DNA of 64,000 nt, from contig CAKSIT010000002.1 in NCBI GenBank assembly GCA_934462925.1, positions 163,344 through 227,343 on the forward strand, read 5' to 3'. The notes under the pieces are model-generated. The model worked only from the letters and a program-made list of their open reading frames with translations. It was not told the DNA's origin and ran no database searches. The position numbers were made by a program, and so were the translations under genes. This document shows positions 58,037 to 64,000 of the stretch, one piece after another (the first letter of the stretch is position 1; every line of letters starts with the position of its first letter). The stretch is from an uncultured Oscillospiraceae bacterium. Its GTDB lineage: Bacteria; Bacillota; Clostridia; Oscillospirales; Ruminococcaceae.

Positions 58037-59638
58037 ATGATAAGTCTCTTATATCCCGAAAATTATGAGCCGTGCGGTAAAATACTGGGCGAGAGAACCA
58101 TCGAAAGCCTTGAGCTGAACTATATAGCGAAGCTGATTTGCCCGTATAACACCGATTTTGCATTAAAGGTGCTTACAGAGCTTGTAACGGACGAAAGCGT
58201 GATAAGGTGGCGGCAGGATATTCTTGAGGATTTTATCAACATACCCTATCTTGAATCGCTCCTGTACAACAGCATTCACACGATTTACGAGGGTTCGCTG
58301 TCGGTGTTTGCAAGGACAGGCTCGACCCAGTCGTTTTTTGAGCTGAACGACAACATCTCACAAATGGAAGCGTTTGTGGCGTGTATGGAGGAGTGCCACC
58401 GCTTTGCTAAGGAATACGGCGGCAGAATCAAGTCGGCGGGCATTAAAAGCGTTCTGCGGGAAATTGAGAGTAATTACAATTCCGAAGATTTCAAAAAGCT
58501 CACGGGCGAAATAGACGAGCTGAAAGCCACGCTTGAAAAGGATATAAAAAGCGTAACCGTAGGCATAAATATGGACAAGCTTATGCGCCCGACGGAGGTA
58601 ATGCTGCTGGAGGTTTCTCACGAGCCGATACGCAGGAAAACTATGTTTGAACGGCTGCTGAAAAAAGATAAGAACGCAGAGCCGCTGTCCGAAATCTACG
58701 CCCGCAAATATAAGGACGGTCAGGTCGCAGAGGTTGAGAAAAAGCTGTTTTCCGAGCTTGACGGACTGTGCGGCGACTATGTTCGCCGTGCGAACTCCGC
58801 AATTAACAGATGTTACACGGAATGCACGGATTTTCTTGTGAGATTGTCGCCGCAAATCGATTTTTATGTTGGCGCAAAGGACCTTTGTGAACGCGCCGCA
58901 AAGCTCGGGCTGCCCGTCTGCCGCCCTGAAATTGCTCCAAAGGAAAAACGCCTTTTTATCTGCCGCGATATGTACGACCCCGTTTTGTCAAACAAGACTG
59001 CGGCAATGGTTTTTCGCGGCGACGAAGCAAGGCCCGTTCTGACGAATGATTGCCGTCTTGACGATAACGTGAGGATTTTTCTGATAACCGGCACAAATAA
59101 CGGCGGCAAAACGACGTTTATACGTGCTGCCGCCGTCAACAGAATACTGGCGCAGGCAGGGCTTAACGTTTGCGCAAGCGAGGCTGAGATTTCGCCCTGT
59201 TCCCATATTTTCACGCACTATCCGCTCGAGGAAAAGGTCGGGATAGATACCAGCCGTTTTACCGAGGAGTGCCGCGAGCTGAAGCGGACGATAGAGAGCG
59301 CCGACGAATACAGCCTTGTACTGCTCAACGAAAGCCTGTCCTCAACGAATCCCTACGACAGTATGATTATTGCGCAGGAGCTTCTGAAGATTTTTGCCGA
59401 CATTGGCTGCAGCCTGCTTTACACAACGCATATTTTAGAGATGACGGAAATACCCGATAAAATAAATGCAAACACCCCCAAAAGCCGCATAGGAACGCTC
59501 ACCGCAGAATGCGATGAAAGCGGCAGACCCACATACAGAATCACCCCCGCCAAACCCGACTTCTCCCGCAACGCCCAGTACATTTTCGATAAATACGGCA
59601 TCTCATTTGAAAAATATAAAAACAGTTCAAGTAAATAA
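58037..59638 (+). CDS. MutS-like ATPase lacking the mismatch-recognition domain
   Basis: A 533-residue protein. The C-terminal half has a MutS ATPase: FLITGTNNGGKTTFIRAAAV (Walker A), IFTHYPLEEKVGIDTSRFTEECRELKRTI, Walker B LVLLNESLSSTNP (Asn-Glu in place of the usual Asp-Glu), and a switch histidine in LLYTTHILEM. The N-terminal half is helical, with lever/clamp-like segments and a coiled coil (about 130-190); domains I and II of MutS are absent. It resembles the MutS-like families thought to process DNA or RNA structures rather than mismatches. Its codon use is more A/T-ending (more TTT, ATT, CTG-for-CTT shifts) than its neighbours, and an IS relic lies directly downstream, suggesting transfer. 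Confidence 0.8.
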   Translation: MISLLYPENYEPCGKILGERTIESLELNYIAKLICPYNTDFALKVLTELVTDESVIRWRQDILEDFINIPYLESLLYNSIHTIYEGSLSVFARTGSTQSFFELNDNISQMEAFVACMEECHRFAKEYGGRIKSAGIKSVLREIESNYNSEDFKKLTGEIDELKATLEKDIKSVTVGINMDKLMRPTEVMLLEVSHEPIRRKTMFERLLKKDKNAEPLSEIYARKYKDGQVAEVEKKLFSELDGLCGDYVRRANSAINRCYTECTDFLVRLSPQIDFYVGAKDLCERAAKLGLPVCRPEIAPKEKRLFICRDMYDPVLSNKTAAMVFRGDEARPVLTNDCRLDDNVRIFLITGTNNGGKTTFIRAAAVNRILAQAGLNVCASEAEISPCSHIFTHYPLEEKVGIDTSRFTEECRELKRTIESADEYSLVLLNESLSSTNPYDSMIIAQELLKIFADIGCSLLYTTHILEMTEIPDKINANTPKSRIGTLTAECDESGRPTYRITPAKPDFSRNAQYIFDKYGISFEKYKNSSSK

Positions 59639-59642
59639 AAAT

Positions 59643-61162
59643 GGTCAAATGCAAAAAAGCGGAAAGCGGCAACATAAAAAAACATGAAAAAAGCAAATAG
59701 AACAAAGGAAAAAGAGCAAAACACGGTAATTGCAGCGGAAAACGAGCGCAGCAGTGCTAAGGGCGGGGAAAATTTGTGCAAGACTTATTGCAACGCCCAT
59801 ATCCATGATAGGTGGAAATACCGAAATGCCCTGTTCAAAATGTCAGATTATCGTTTCAAAAGTGACGGCCGCAGAATTACGTCATCAGGAGCAATTTTCT
59901 GCAATCCAAGAATTTTAGGAAGCTTGCGCCCAATGAACGCCTTTGGGAATCACCTGCCGGATAAATTCATGACTCCGTTCAATATGAGGGTTCTGCCACG
60001 AAGCCATCGGCCGGCAGTAGAAGATGTTGGTTCGTCTGACGCCATAATCAGTGTTTTCAAGCGAGTCAGGAGCTTTGAACTCTCCGCCGTTGTCGGTAAG
60101 AATGACAGGGAATAAACGCTGAAAGATCTCAGTGCCAAGTTCCTCGGTAAGTTCGTCGAAAACAGCCTGAACGCATTTCTGGCCGGCGCTTTCAATAAGG
60201 AAAATCAGCATCAGATCATATTTCGTGAAAATCATGGTCAGCAGGCATTTTCCCTTTTCACGCCGCCCCTTAACTGTGTCCATTTCGACAACATCAAGCT
60301 CCGGACGGCTTTCCGTAAAGGCTTTGAAATCAGCATAGGTTCTTTCTTGACGGCAGGCGTATTGAGCAGGTTCGGAAGGCTTTGTTTTACGCTTTTTATA
60401 CCTGACTTTTCGCGGAAGGTCAATATTCCTGACATCAAATACGCACTTGTCGATATAGTTGTAAATAGTTCTGCGGGAAAAATCGATTTCTTCAGAATGG
60501 TTTGCAAATATGTGGCTTACCGACTGCCCGTTAAGTACCAATGGTGTGAACAACTCGTTCAGCCGAGCCGTTTGCTCTTCGGAAGCGTGAATGTTTTTTC
60601 TGGATTCTGACAGGAGCGCACGGCTCTTTTTATCCGCTTTGTAGGCGGAATAATATGCGTGTTGTTTGCGGCAGTGGTTCTGCTTTGTGCAGCCGGTACA
60701 TACGGCGCTTTATCAACCAGCTCGCACCGCTGTGGAATGTACTGCTTGCACAAATCATGACAGCAGCGCGAATGACAGGTCTTGCACGGAGCAAAGCAGG
60801 CTGCGCTTCCGCACAGTTTTCTTTGCAGACATGATGTGTAATTTGAACAGATGGTATTAGCTGTTGAGATGAATTCGCGGTTGTTTCTGACTTCCCGCAT
60901 AACAGTCGATGTACTGCACCCGAGCATCGCGGCTATCTCACGAAAGCTGCTTTAAATGCTAAGCCCTTCTCTATTACACATCTGTTGGTTAAATTAAGAT
61001 GTTGAAATTTCATGGTTCCTCTTTTCCAGCATTTCGGTCATCTTAATTATACCACGTTTCATGCAGAACTTATTGCAACATTTTTTCCCTTTTTCGGTCG
61101 TTTGTGCAAGGGTTATCGCAACATTTCTTTCCGCTTTTTTGCATTTACTTTTGCATTTGACC
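59643..61162 (-). mobile_element. decayed IS30-family insertion sequence
   Basis: About 1.5 kb bounded by related inverted ends. The left begins GGTCAAATGCAAAAAAGCGG (59643 on). The right, read inward on the minus strand, begins GGTCAAATGCAAAA, has a 12-bp insertion or repeat, and continues AAAAGCGGAAAG (61162-61127). Motifs like TTATTGCAAC recur near both ends (about 59787, 61069 and 61112). The single transposase frame is broken. No target-site duplication is visible. The 250 bp left of the transposase contain no convincing gene. Confidence 0.8.
59915..61013 (-). pseudogene. IS30-family transposase, frameshifted and truncated
   Basis: The start MKFQHLNLTNRCVIEKGLAF (ATG at 61013) is typical for IS30. 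Around 60950 the frame shifts to SFREIAAMLGCSTSTVMREVRNNR. The cysteine-rich linker runs to APYV near 60700, where the frame shifts again into CTGCTKQNHCRKQHAYYSAYK; a lost 4-bp unit in GTATGTATGT would explain this. The DDE core is then intact: VVEMDTVKG, VILTDNGGEF and NPHIERSHEFIRQVIPKG. It ends early, without the usual C-terminal 60-70 residues. It cannot make active transposase. Confidence 0.85.
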
Positions 61163-61181
61163 GGCGTCCGACTGTTCCCCC

Positions 61182-61210
61182 TTGACTTTTTGGGGGTAAT
61201 GTGCTAAAAT
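61182..61210 (+). promoter_or_regulatory. promoter of the yerC-like operon
   Basis: TTGACT (61182-61187), a 17-bp spacer and TGC-TAAAAT (61205-61210), just beyond the IS30 relic. Confidence 0.85.
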
Positions 61211-61212
61211 AG

Positions 61213-61227
61213 GTGATGTAACATCAC
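61213..61227. promoter_or_regulatory. perfect palindrome at the transcription start, candidate operator
   Basis: GTGATGT-A-ACATCAC, a perfect 7+1+7 palindrome starting 2 bp after the -10 box. A protein bound there would block initiation. The first gene downstream encodes a TrpR/YerC-type DNA-binding protein, so autoregulation is the simplest idea. A second small hairpin CACGC-GTTAAA-GCGTG overlaps its end. Confidence 0.6.
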
Positions 61228-61263
61228 GCGTTAAAGCGTGGCGACAGTTTATGGAGGAAACTC

Positions 61264-61545
61264 ATGAAACGTGACGAAAATATGGACTACCTTTTTAAGG
61301 CCGTCCTTACCCTTAAGACTGAGGAGGAGTGCGCCGCATTCTTCGAGGACCTTTGCACGCCGCAGGAGCTGCGCGCTATCTCGCAGCGGCTTCACGTTGC
61401 CAAGCTGCTTACGGAGAACCGCGTTTATAACGAAATAGTAAAGCAGACGGGCGCTTCTACCGCTACTATCTCCCGCGTGAACAAAACGCTCAATTATCAG
61501 GCGGCGGGCGGCTATAAGATAGTGTTCGATAGGCTGGACAAGTAA
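61264..61545 (+). CDS. yerC: YerC/YecD-type TrpR-superfamily regulator
   Basis: A 93-residue helical protein of the TrpR-like YerC/YecD family. EECAAFFEDLCTPQELRAISQRLHVAKLL leads into the helix-turn-helix NEIVKQTGASTATISRVNKTLNY. The ligand and regulon are not known. ATGGAGGAAAC lies before the ATG. It shares 1 nt with the next start (TAATG). Confidence 0.88.
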   Translation: MKRDENMDYLFKAVLTLKTEEECAAFFEDLCTPQELRAISQRLHVAKLLTENRVYNEIVKQTGASTATISRVNKTLNYQAAGGYKIVFDRLDK

Positions 61546-62294
61546 TGGAGAACGCGGGCTACATGGGGCTTGCGGCGGTCTACGACAGGCTCACCGAAAA
61601 CGTACCTTACGACGAGATAGCGGTATACTATAATAATATACTCACGCAGCTTCGCGGAGAACCTGCGGACGGCGCGCTGCTGCTCGACATGGGCTGCGGC
61701 ACGGGCAACCTTACGGTAAGGCTCGCGCGGCTCGGGTGGGACGTTATCGGCTCGGACGCTTCGGAGGATATGCTCGCCGCGGCGTTCGCCAAGGACGAGC
61801 GCGTGCGCTGGATTTGCCAGAGCATGACCGAAACGGAGCTTTACGGCACGGTGCAGGCGGCGGTGTCTACCCTTGACAGCATTAACCACCTTGCGGACGC
61901 GGGCGAAATAGCGCAGTGCTTCAAGCGCCTTGCGGAGAATATGGAGAGCGGCGGCGTGTTCGCGTTCGACGTGAACACCATATATAAGCACCGCGAAATT
62001 CTCGCGGACAACACGTTCGTGTACGACCTTGACGGGGTGTACTGCGCGTGGAGCAGCACATATTCCCCAGAAGACGACGGCGTGGACATAGAGCTTGACA
62101 TATTCACCGAAAACCCCGACGGGAGCTATGAAAGAAGCTGGGACGGCTTCCGCGAGTGCGCGCTTACGCAGCGGGAGCTGGAGCGCCTGCTCGCCGAGGC
62201 GGGCTTTAAGGTAGAGCGCGTGTACGACTACCTGACGTTCGACCCGCCGCATGAAAAAAGCGAAAAACTGCTTTTCACCGCAAGAAAATTGTAA
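61545..62294 (+). CDS. class I SAM-dependent methyltransferase
   Basis: A 249-residue methyltransferase with motif I LLDMGCGTGNLTVRLARLGWDVIGSDASEDML, then VSTLDSINHLAD and GGVFAFDVNTIYK. It fits the small-molecule/ubiE-like group common in Clostridia. The substrate is unknown. It is translationally coupled to the regulator gene, which may therefore control it. Confidence 0.85.
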   Translation: MENAGYMGLAAVYDRLTENVPYDEIAVYYNNILTQLRGEPADGALLLDMGCGTGNLTVRLARLGWDVIGSDASEDMLAAAFAKDERVRWICQSMTETELYGTVQAAVSTLDSINHLADAGEIAQCFKRLAENMESGGVFAFDVNTIYKHREILADNTFVYDLDGVYCAWSSTYSPEDDGVDIELDIFTENPDGSYERSWDGFRECALTQRELERLLAEAGFKVERVYDYLTFDPPHEKSEKLLFTARKL

Positions 62295-62330
62295 CCGATA
62301 CGAATAAAACGAATATACTGGAGATACAAT

Positions 62331-63203
62331 ATGGGAAAGATAGTCAGGGCGCTCTCAGAGGACGGGAGCGTGCTTTGCTCGGCAATAGACAGCACGGATA
62401 TGGTAAGGGAGCTTGCAAGGCTTCACGGAACGTCGCCCGTTGTTACGGCGGCGCTCGGGCGAATGACCACGGCGGGCGCTATCATGGGCGCAATGCTCAA
62501 GTACGAGGGGGATACCCTCACGCTGCGTATAAACGGCGGCGGCAAGTGCGGCACGCTCACGGTCGTGTCTGACTACCGCGGGAACGTTAAGTGCTGCGCG
62601 GGCGACCCTCACGCAAACGTGCCGCTCAAGAGCGACGGCTCGCTCGACGTGGCGGGCGTTGTCGGGCGCGACGGCTTTCTTACCGTTGTAAAGGACATGG
62701 GGCTTAAAGAGCCGTATGTTGGGCAGACGCCGCTTGTGGCGGGAGATATCGCGCAGGATATAACCGCGTATTACTCCGTAAGCGAGCAGCTGCCGACCGT
62801 GTGCGCGCTCGGTATTGTCTTTGACGACAACGCCGGCGTAAAGGCGGCGGGCGGATACATGGTGCAGCTAGTGCCGCCGGTACTTGACAGCGCGGTGAAC
62901 GTTATTCAGCAGAATCTTGATTCTATGGATTCCATAACCGCCATGCTGGAGCGCGGGCTTGAACCCGAAAAGATAGCCATAGCCGCGCTCGAGGGGCTTG
63001 GCGGGGAGATTCTTGACAGCTGGGAGGCGCAGTATTACTGCGACTGCTCACGCGAGAGAACGGAGCAGGTGCTTATTTCTCTTGGCCGCAAGGAGATTGA
63101 GAAGCTCGCCCATGAGCAGCAGGAAACAGAGGTTTGTTGTCACTTTTGCAACAAGAAGTACAAATTTACGGCACAGGAAATGTTGAATCTGCTCAAAGAA
63201 TGA
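62331..63203 (+). CDS. hslO: Hsp33 redox-regulated chaperone
   Basis: A 290-residue Hsp33. The N-terminal domain opens with RALSEDGSVLCSAIDSTDMVRELARLHGTSPVVTAALGRM. The zinc-binding redox switch has CDC (CxC, about 238) and CHFC (CxxC, about 270) with the typical gap. It is activated by oxidation plus unfolding and holds damaged proteins. 36 nt follow the methyltransferase gene. Confidence 0.94.
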   Translation: MGKIVRALSEDGSVLCSAIDSTDMVRELARLHGTSPVVTAALGRMTTAGAIMGAMLKYEGDTLTLRINGGGKCGTLTVVSDYRGNVKCCAGDPHANVPLKSDGSLDVAGVVGRDGFLTVVKDMGLKEPYVGQTPLVAGDIAQDITAYYSVSEQLPTVCALGIVFDDNAGVKAAGGYMVQLVPPVLDSAVNVIQQNLDSMDSITAMLERGLEPEKIAIAALEGLGGEILDSWEAQYYCDCSRERTEQVLISLGRKEIEKLAHEQQETEVCCHFCNKKYKFTAQEMLNLLKE

Positions 63204-63231
63204 GGTTTTGAAAATTTTTTTGAAAAACCTA

Positions 63232-63260
63232 TTGACATTTCTGGGGCAAGCGTGTATAAT
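63232..63260 (+). promoter_or_regulatory. promoter of the tRNA cluster
   Basis: TTGACA (63232-63237), a 17-bp spacer and TATAAT (63255-63260), with TTTTTTTGAAAAACC just upstream. That upstream block also overlaps an AGGTTTT/AAAACCT hairpin that may terminate hslO. Confidence 0.88.
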
Positions 63261-63314
63261 ATAATAGTCGCTTGAAGCTGACGGATAAAAATGAAAGCAA
63301 AGCGGCTATGAAAT

Positions 63315-63390
63315 GGAAGTTTAGCTCAGCTGGGAGAGCATCTGCCTTACAAGCAGAGGGTCATAGGTTCGAGCCCTATAACTTCCACCA
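63315..63390 (+). tRNA. tRNA-Val (UAC)
   Basis: 76 nt with encoded CCA. Acceptor GGAAGTT pairs with AACTTCC; anticodon stem TCTGC/GCAGA encloses CTTACAA with anticodon TAC; T loop GGTTCGAGCC. First of five tandem tRNAs. Confidence 0.97.
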
Positions 63391-63393
63391 TAT

Positions 63394-63470
63394 GGCCTGG
63401 TAGTTCAGTTGGTTAGAACGCCGCCCTGTCACGGCGGAGGTCGTGGGTTCGAGTCCCATCCAGGTCGCCA
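63394..63470 (+). tRNA. tRNA-Asp (GUC)
   Basis: 77 nt with encoded CCA. Anticodon loop CTGTCAC with anticodon GTC between CCGCC and GGCGG; T loop GGTTCGAGTCC. Confidence 0.97.
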
Positions 63471-63495
63471 AGTGCCTGCAATAGCGGGTGCACGT

Positions 63496-63571
63496 GCTTC
63501 TGTAGCTCAGTCGGTAGAGCAGGGGACTGAAAATCCCCGTGTCGTTGGTTCGATTCCGACCGGAAGCACCA
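63496..63571 (+). tRNA. tRNA-Phe (GAA)
   Basis: 76 nt with encoded CCA. Acceptor GCTTCTG pairs with CGGAAGC (one G-T pair); anticodon loop CTGAAAA with anticodon GAA between GGGGA and TCCCC. Confidence 0.97.
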
Positions 63572-63574
63572 AAT

Positions 63575-63650
63575 GCGGATTTAGCTCATCTGGTAGAGCG
63601 CCACCTTGCCAAGGTGGAGGTAGCGAGTTCGAGCCTCGTAATCCGCTCCA
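63575..63650 (+). tRNA. tRNA-Gly (GCC)
   Basis: 76 nt with encoded CCA. Acceptor GCGGATT pairs with AATCCGC; anticodon loop TTGCCAA with anticodon GCC between CCACC and GGTGG. Confidence 0.97.
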
Positions 63651-63654
63651 ATTC

Positions 63655-63729
63655 GGCGCTATAGCCAAGTGGTAAGGCAAGGGTCTGCAACACCCTGACT
63701 CCCCAGTTCAAATCTGGGTGGCGCCTCCA
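63655..63729 (+). tRNA. tRNA-Cys (GCA)
   Basis: 75 nt with encoded CCA. Acceptor GGCGCTA pairs with TGGCGCC; anticodon loop CTGCAAC with anticodon GCA between AGGGT and ACCCT. Last of the cluster. Confidence 0.97.
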
Positions 63730-63794
63730 CCCGTGAGGGTATGTCCTTCGGAACGTGGATGTCAAAAATTTTTCAAGAAATTTTGAAAAACCAC

Positions 63795-63823
63795 TTGACA
63801 AACTGCTCCGAATGTGATATAAT
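63795..63823 (+). promoter_or_regulatory. rRNA operon promoter
   Basis: TTGACA (63795-63800), a 17-bp spacer and TGA-TATAAT (63818-63823), with TTTTGAAAAACC just upstream. About 180 nt of leader remain in the window; no gene is present there, and 16S rRNA should begin beyond the right edge. Confidence 0.85.
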
Positions 63824-63852
63824 AATCAAGTCGCCCGAAAGGGTGGCAGAAA

Positions 63853-63864
63853 GCTCCTTGAAAA
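63853..63864 (+). promoter_or_regulatory. boxA-like antitermination site in the rRNA leader
   Basis: GCTCCTTGAAAA resembles the Firmicute rRNA boxA (TGCTCTTTGAAAA). It is bound by NusB/S10 with NusA to protect rRNA transcription. Confidence 0.65.
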
Positions 63865-64000
63865 TTGAACAATACGAAACAAACGAATTAACATTTACCT
63901 TGTCGATTCTTCGGCAGAGATGTCGAGGTTGAGAGCAAAGAAAATTCTGGATAAACAGAGATTGCGTTAATATAATTAACGTTAGCGTTTATCTGAACCA

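Noticed and set aside
59684..60115. 143-codon plus-strand frame at the left end of the IS30 element
   Set aside because: It overlaps the transposase remnant in antisense and has no coding signature; kept as part of the IS.
63409..63675. 88-codon frame through the tRNA cluster
   Set aside because: It reads through four clear tRNA genes.

Overview
The window looks like chromosome from a GC-rich, spore-forming member of the Clostridia (Bacillota), probably an Oscillospirales/Ruminococcaceae-type gut lineage. That placement is inferred from spoVG, a SpoIID-domain protein, the rimP-nusA-ylxR-ylxQ-infB-rbfA order, class B sortases, a minimal sufCB pair, extended -10 promoters and frequent AUA isoleucine codons. 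Most of the sequence is dense, co-directional housekeeping operons.

Layout. 0-5.2 kb: the end of an EAL phosphodiesterase, a divergent TIM-barrel protein, a Cof-type HAD phosphatase, an ArsC/Spx-like protein, a CorC-type membrane protein and two small proteins. 5.6-10 kb: prmA, a RecD2-type helicase, a ComFC-like protein and a 40-residue ORF with its own promoter. 10.3-18.1 kb, minus strand: one long unit of cysteine desulfurase, thiI, pncC, three tandem class B sortases and a SpoIID-domain lipoprotein. 18.1-19.1 kb: a gene-free kilobase with a repeated operator, a candidate small RNA and a second promoter ahead of an SPFH protein and rtcB. 21.5-30.2 kb: the rimP-to-ribF translation operon. 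30.3-35.5 kb: a Gld-like ABC export cassette. 35.7-44.8 kb: ddl, a DUF1934 protein, argS, two YfhO paralogues and a NUDIX hydrolase. 44.9-49.3 kb: spoVG (minus), murC, pepV and an MBL-fold protein. 49.6-54.2 kb, minus: mscS, then a lysine-riboswitch-controlled asd-dapA-dapB-ACT operon. 54.3-59.6 kb: queA, an amidohydrolase, sufC-sufB and a MutS-like ATPase. 59.6-61.2 kb: a decayed IS30-type element. 61.2-63.2 kb: a YerC/TrpR-like regulator, a methyltransferase and hslO. 63.3-64 kb: five tRNAs, then an rRNA operon promoter and leader; the 16S gene should start just past the right edge.

The most unusual feature is a family of about 190-bp, highly structured, non-coding repeats (copies at 5.3, 10.1, 45.3 and 49.4 kb). 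In three of the four copies the repeat is flanked by two identical 25-27-bp direct repeats, and each direct repeat is the complete hairpin of the local intrinsic terminator. The terminators differ between loci, so the pattern reads as insertion of the element next to a terminator hairpin with duplication of that hairpin. The repeat has imperfect 15-bp terminal inverted repeats, an internal bidirectional terminator-like hairpin and a large stem whose arms covary between copies. No transposase is associated with it here.

A second candidate is a roughly 150-nt small RNA at 18.38-18.53 kb. It has an exposed UCCUCC (anti-Shine-Dalgarno) segment, and its promoter lies behind six GTTACA-like boxes spaced 11 or 20 bp apart.
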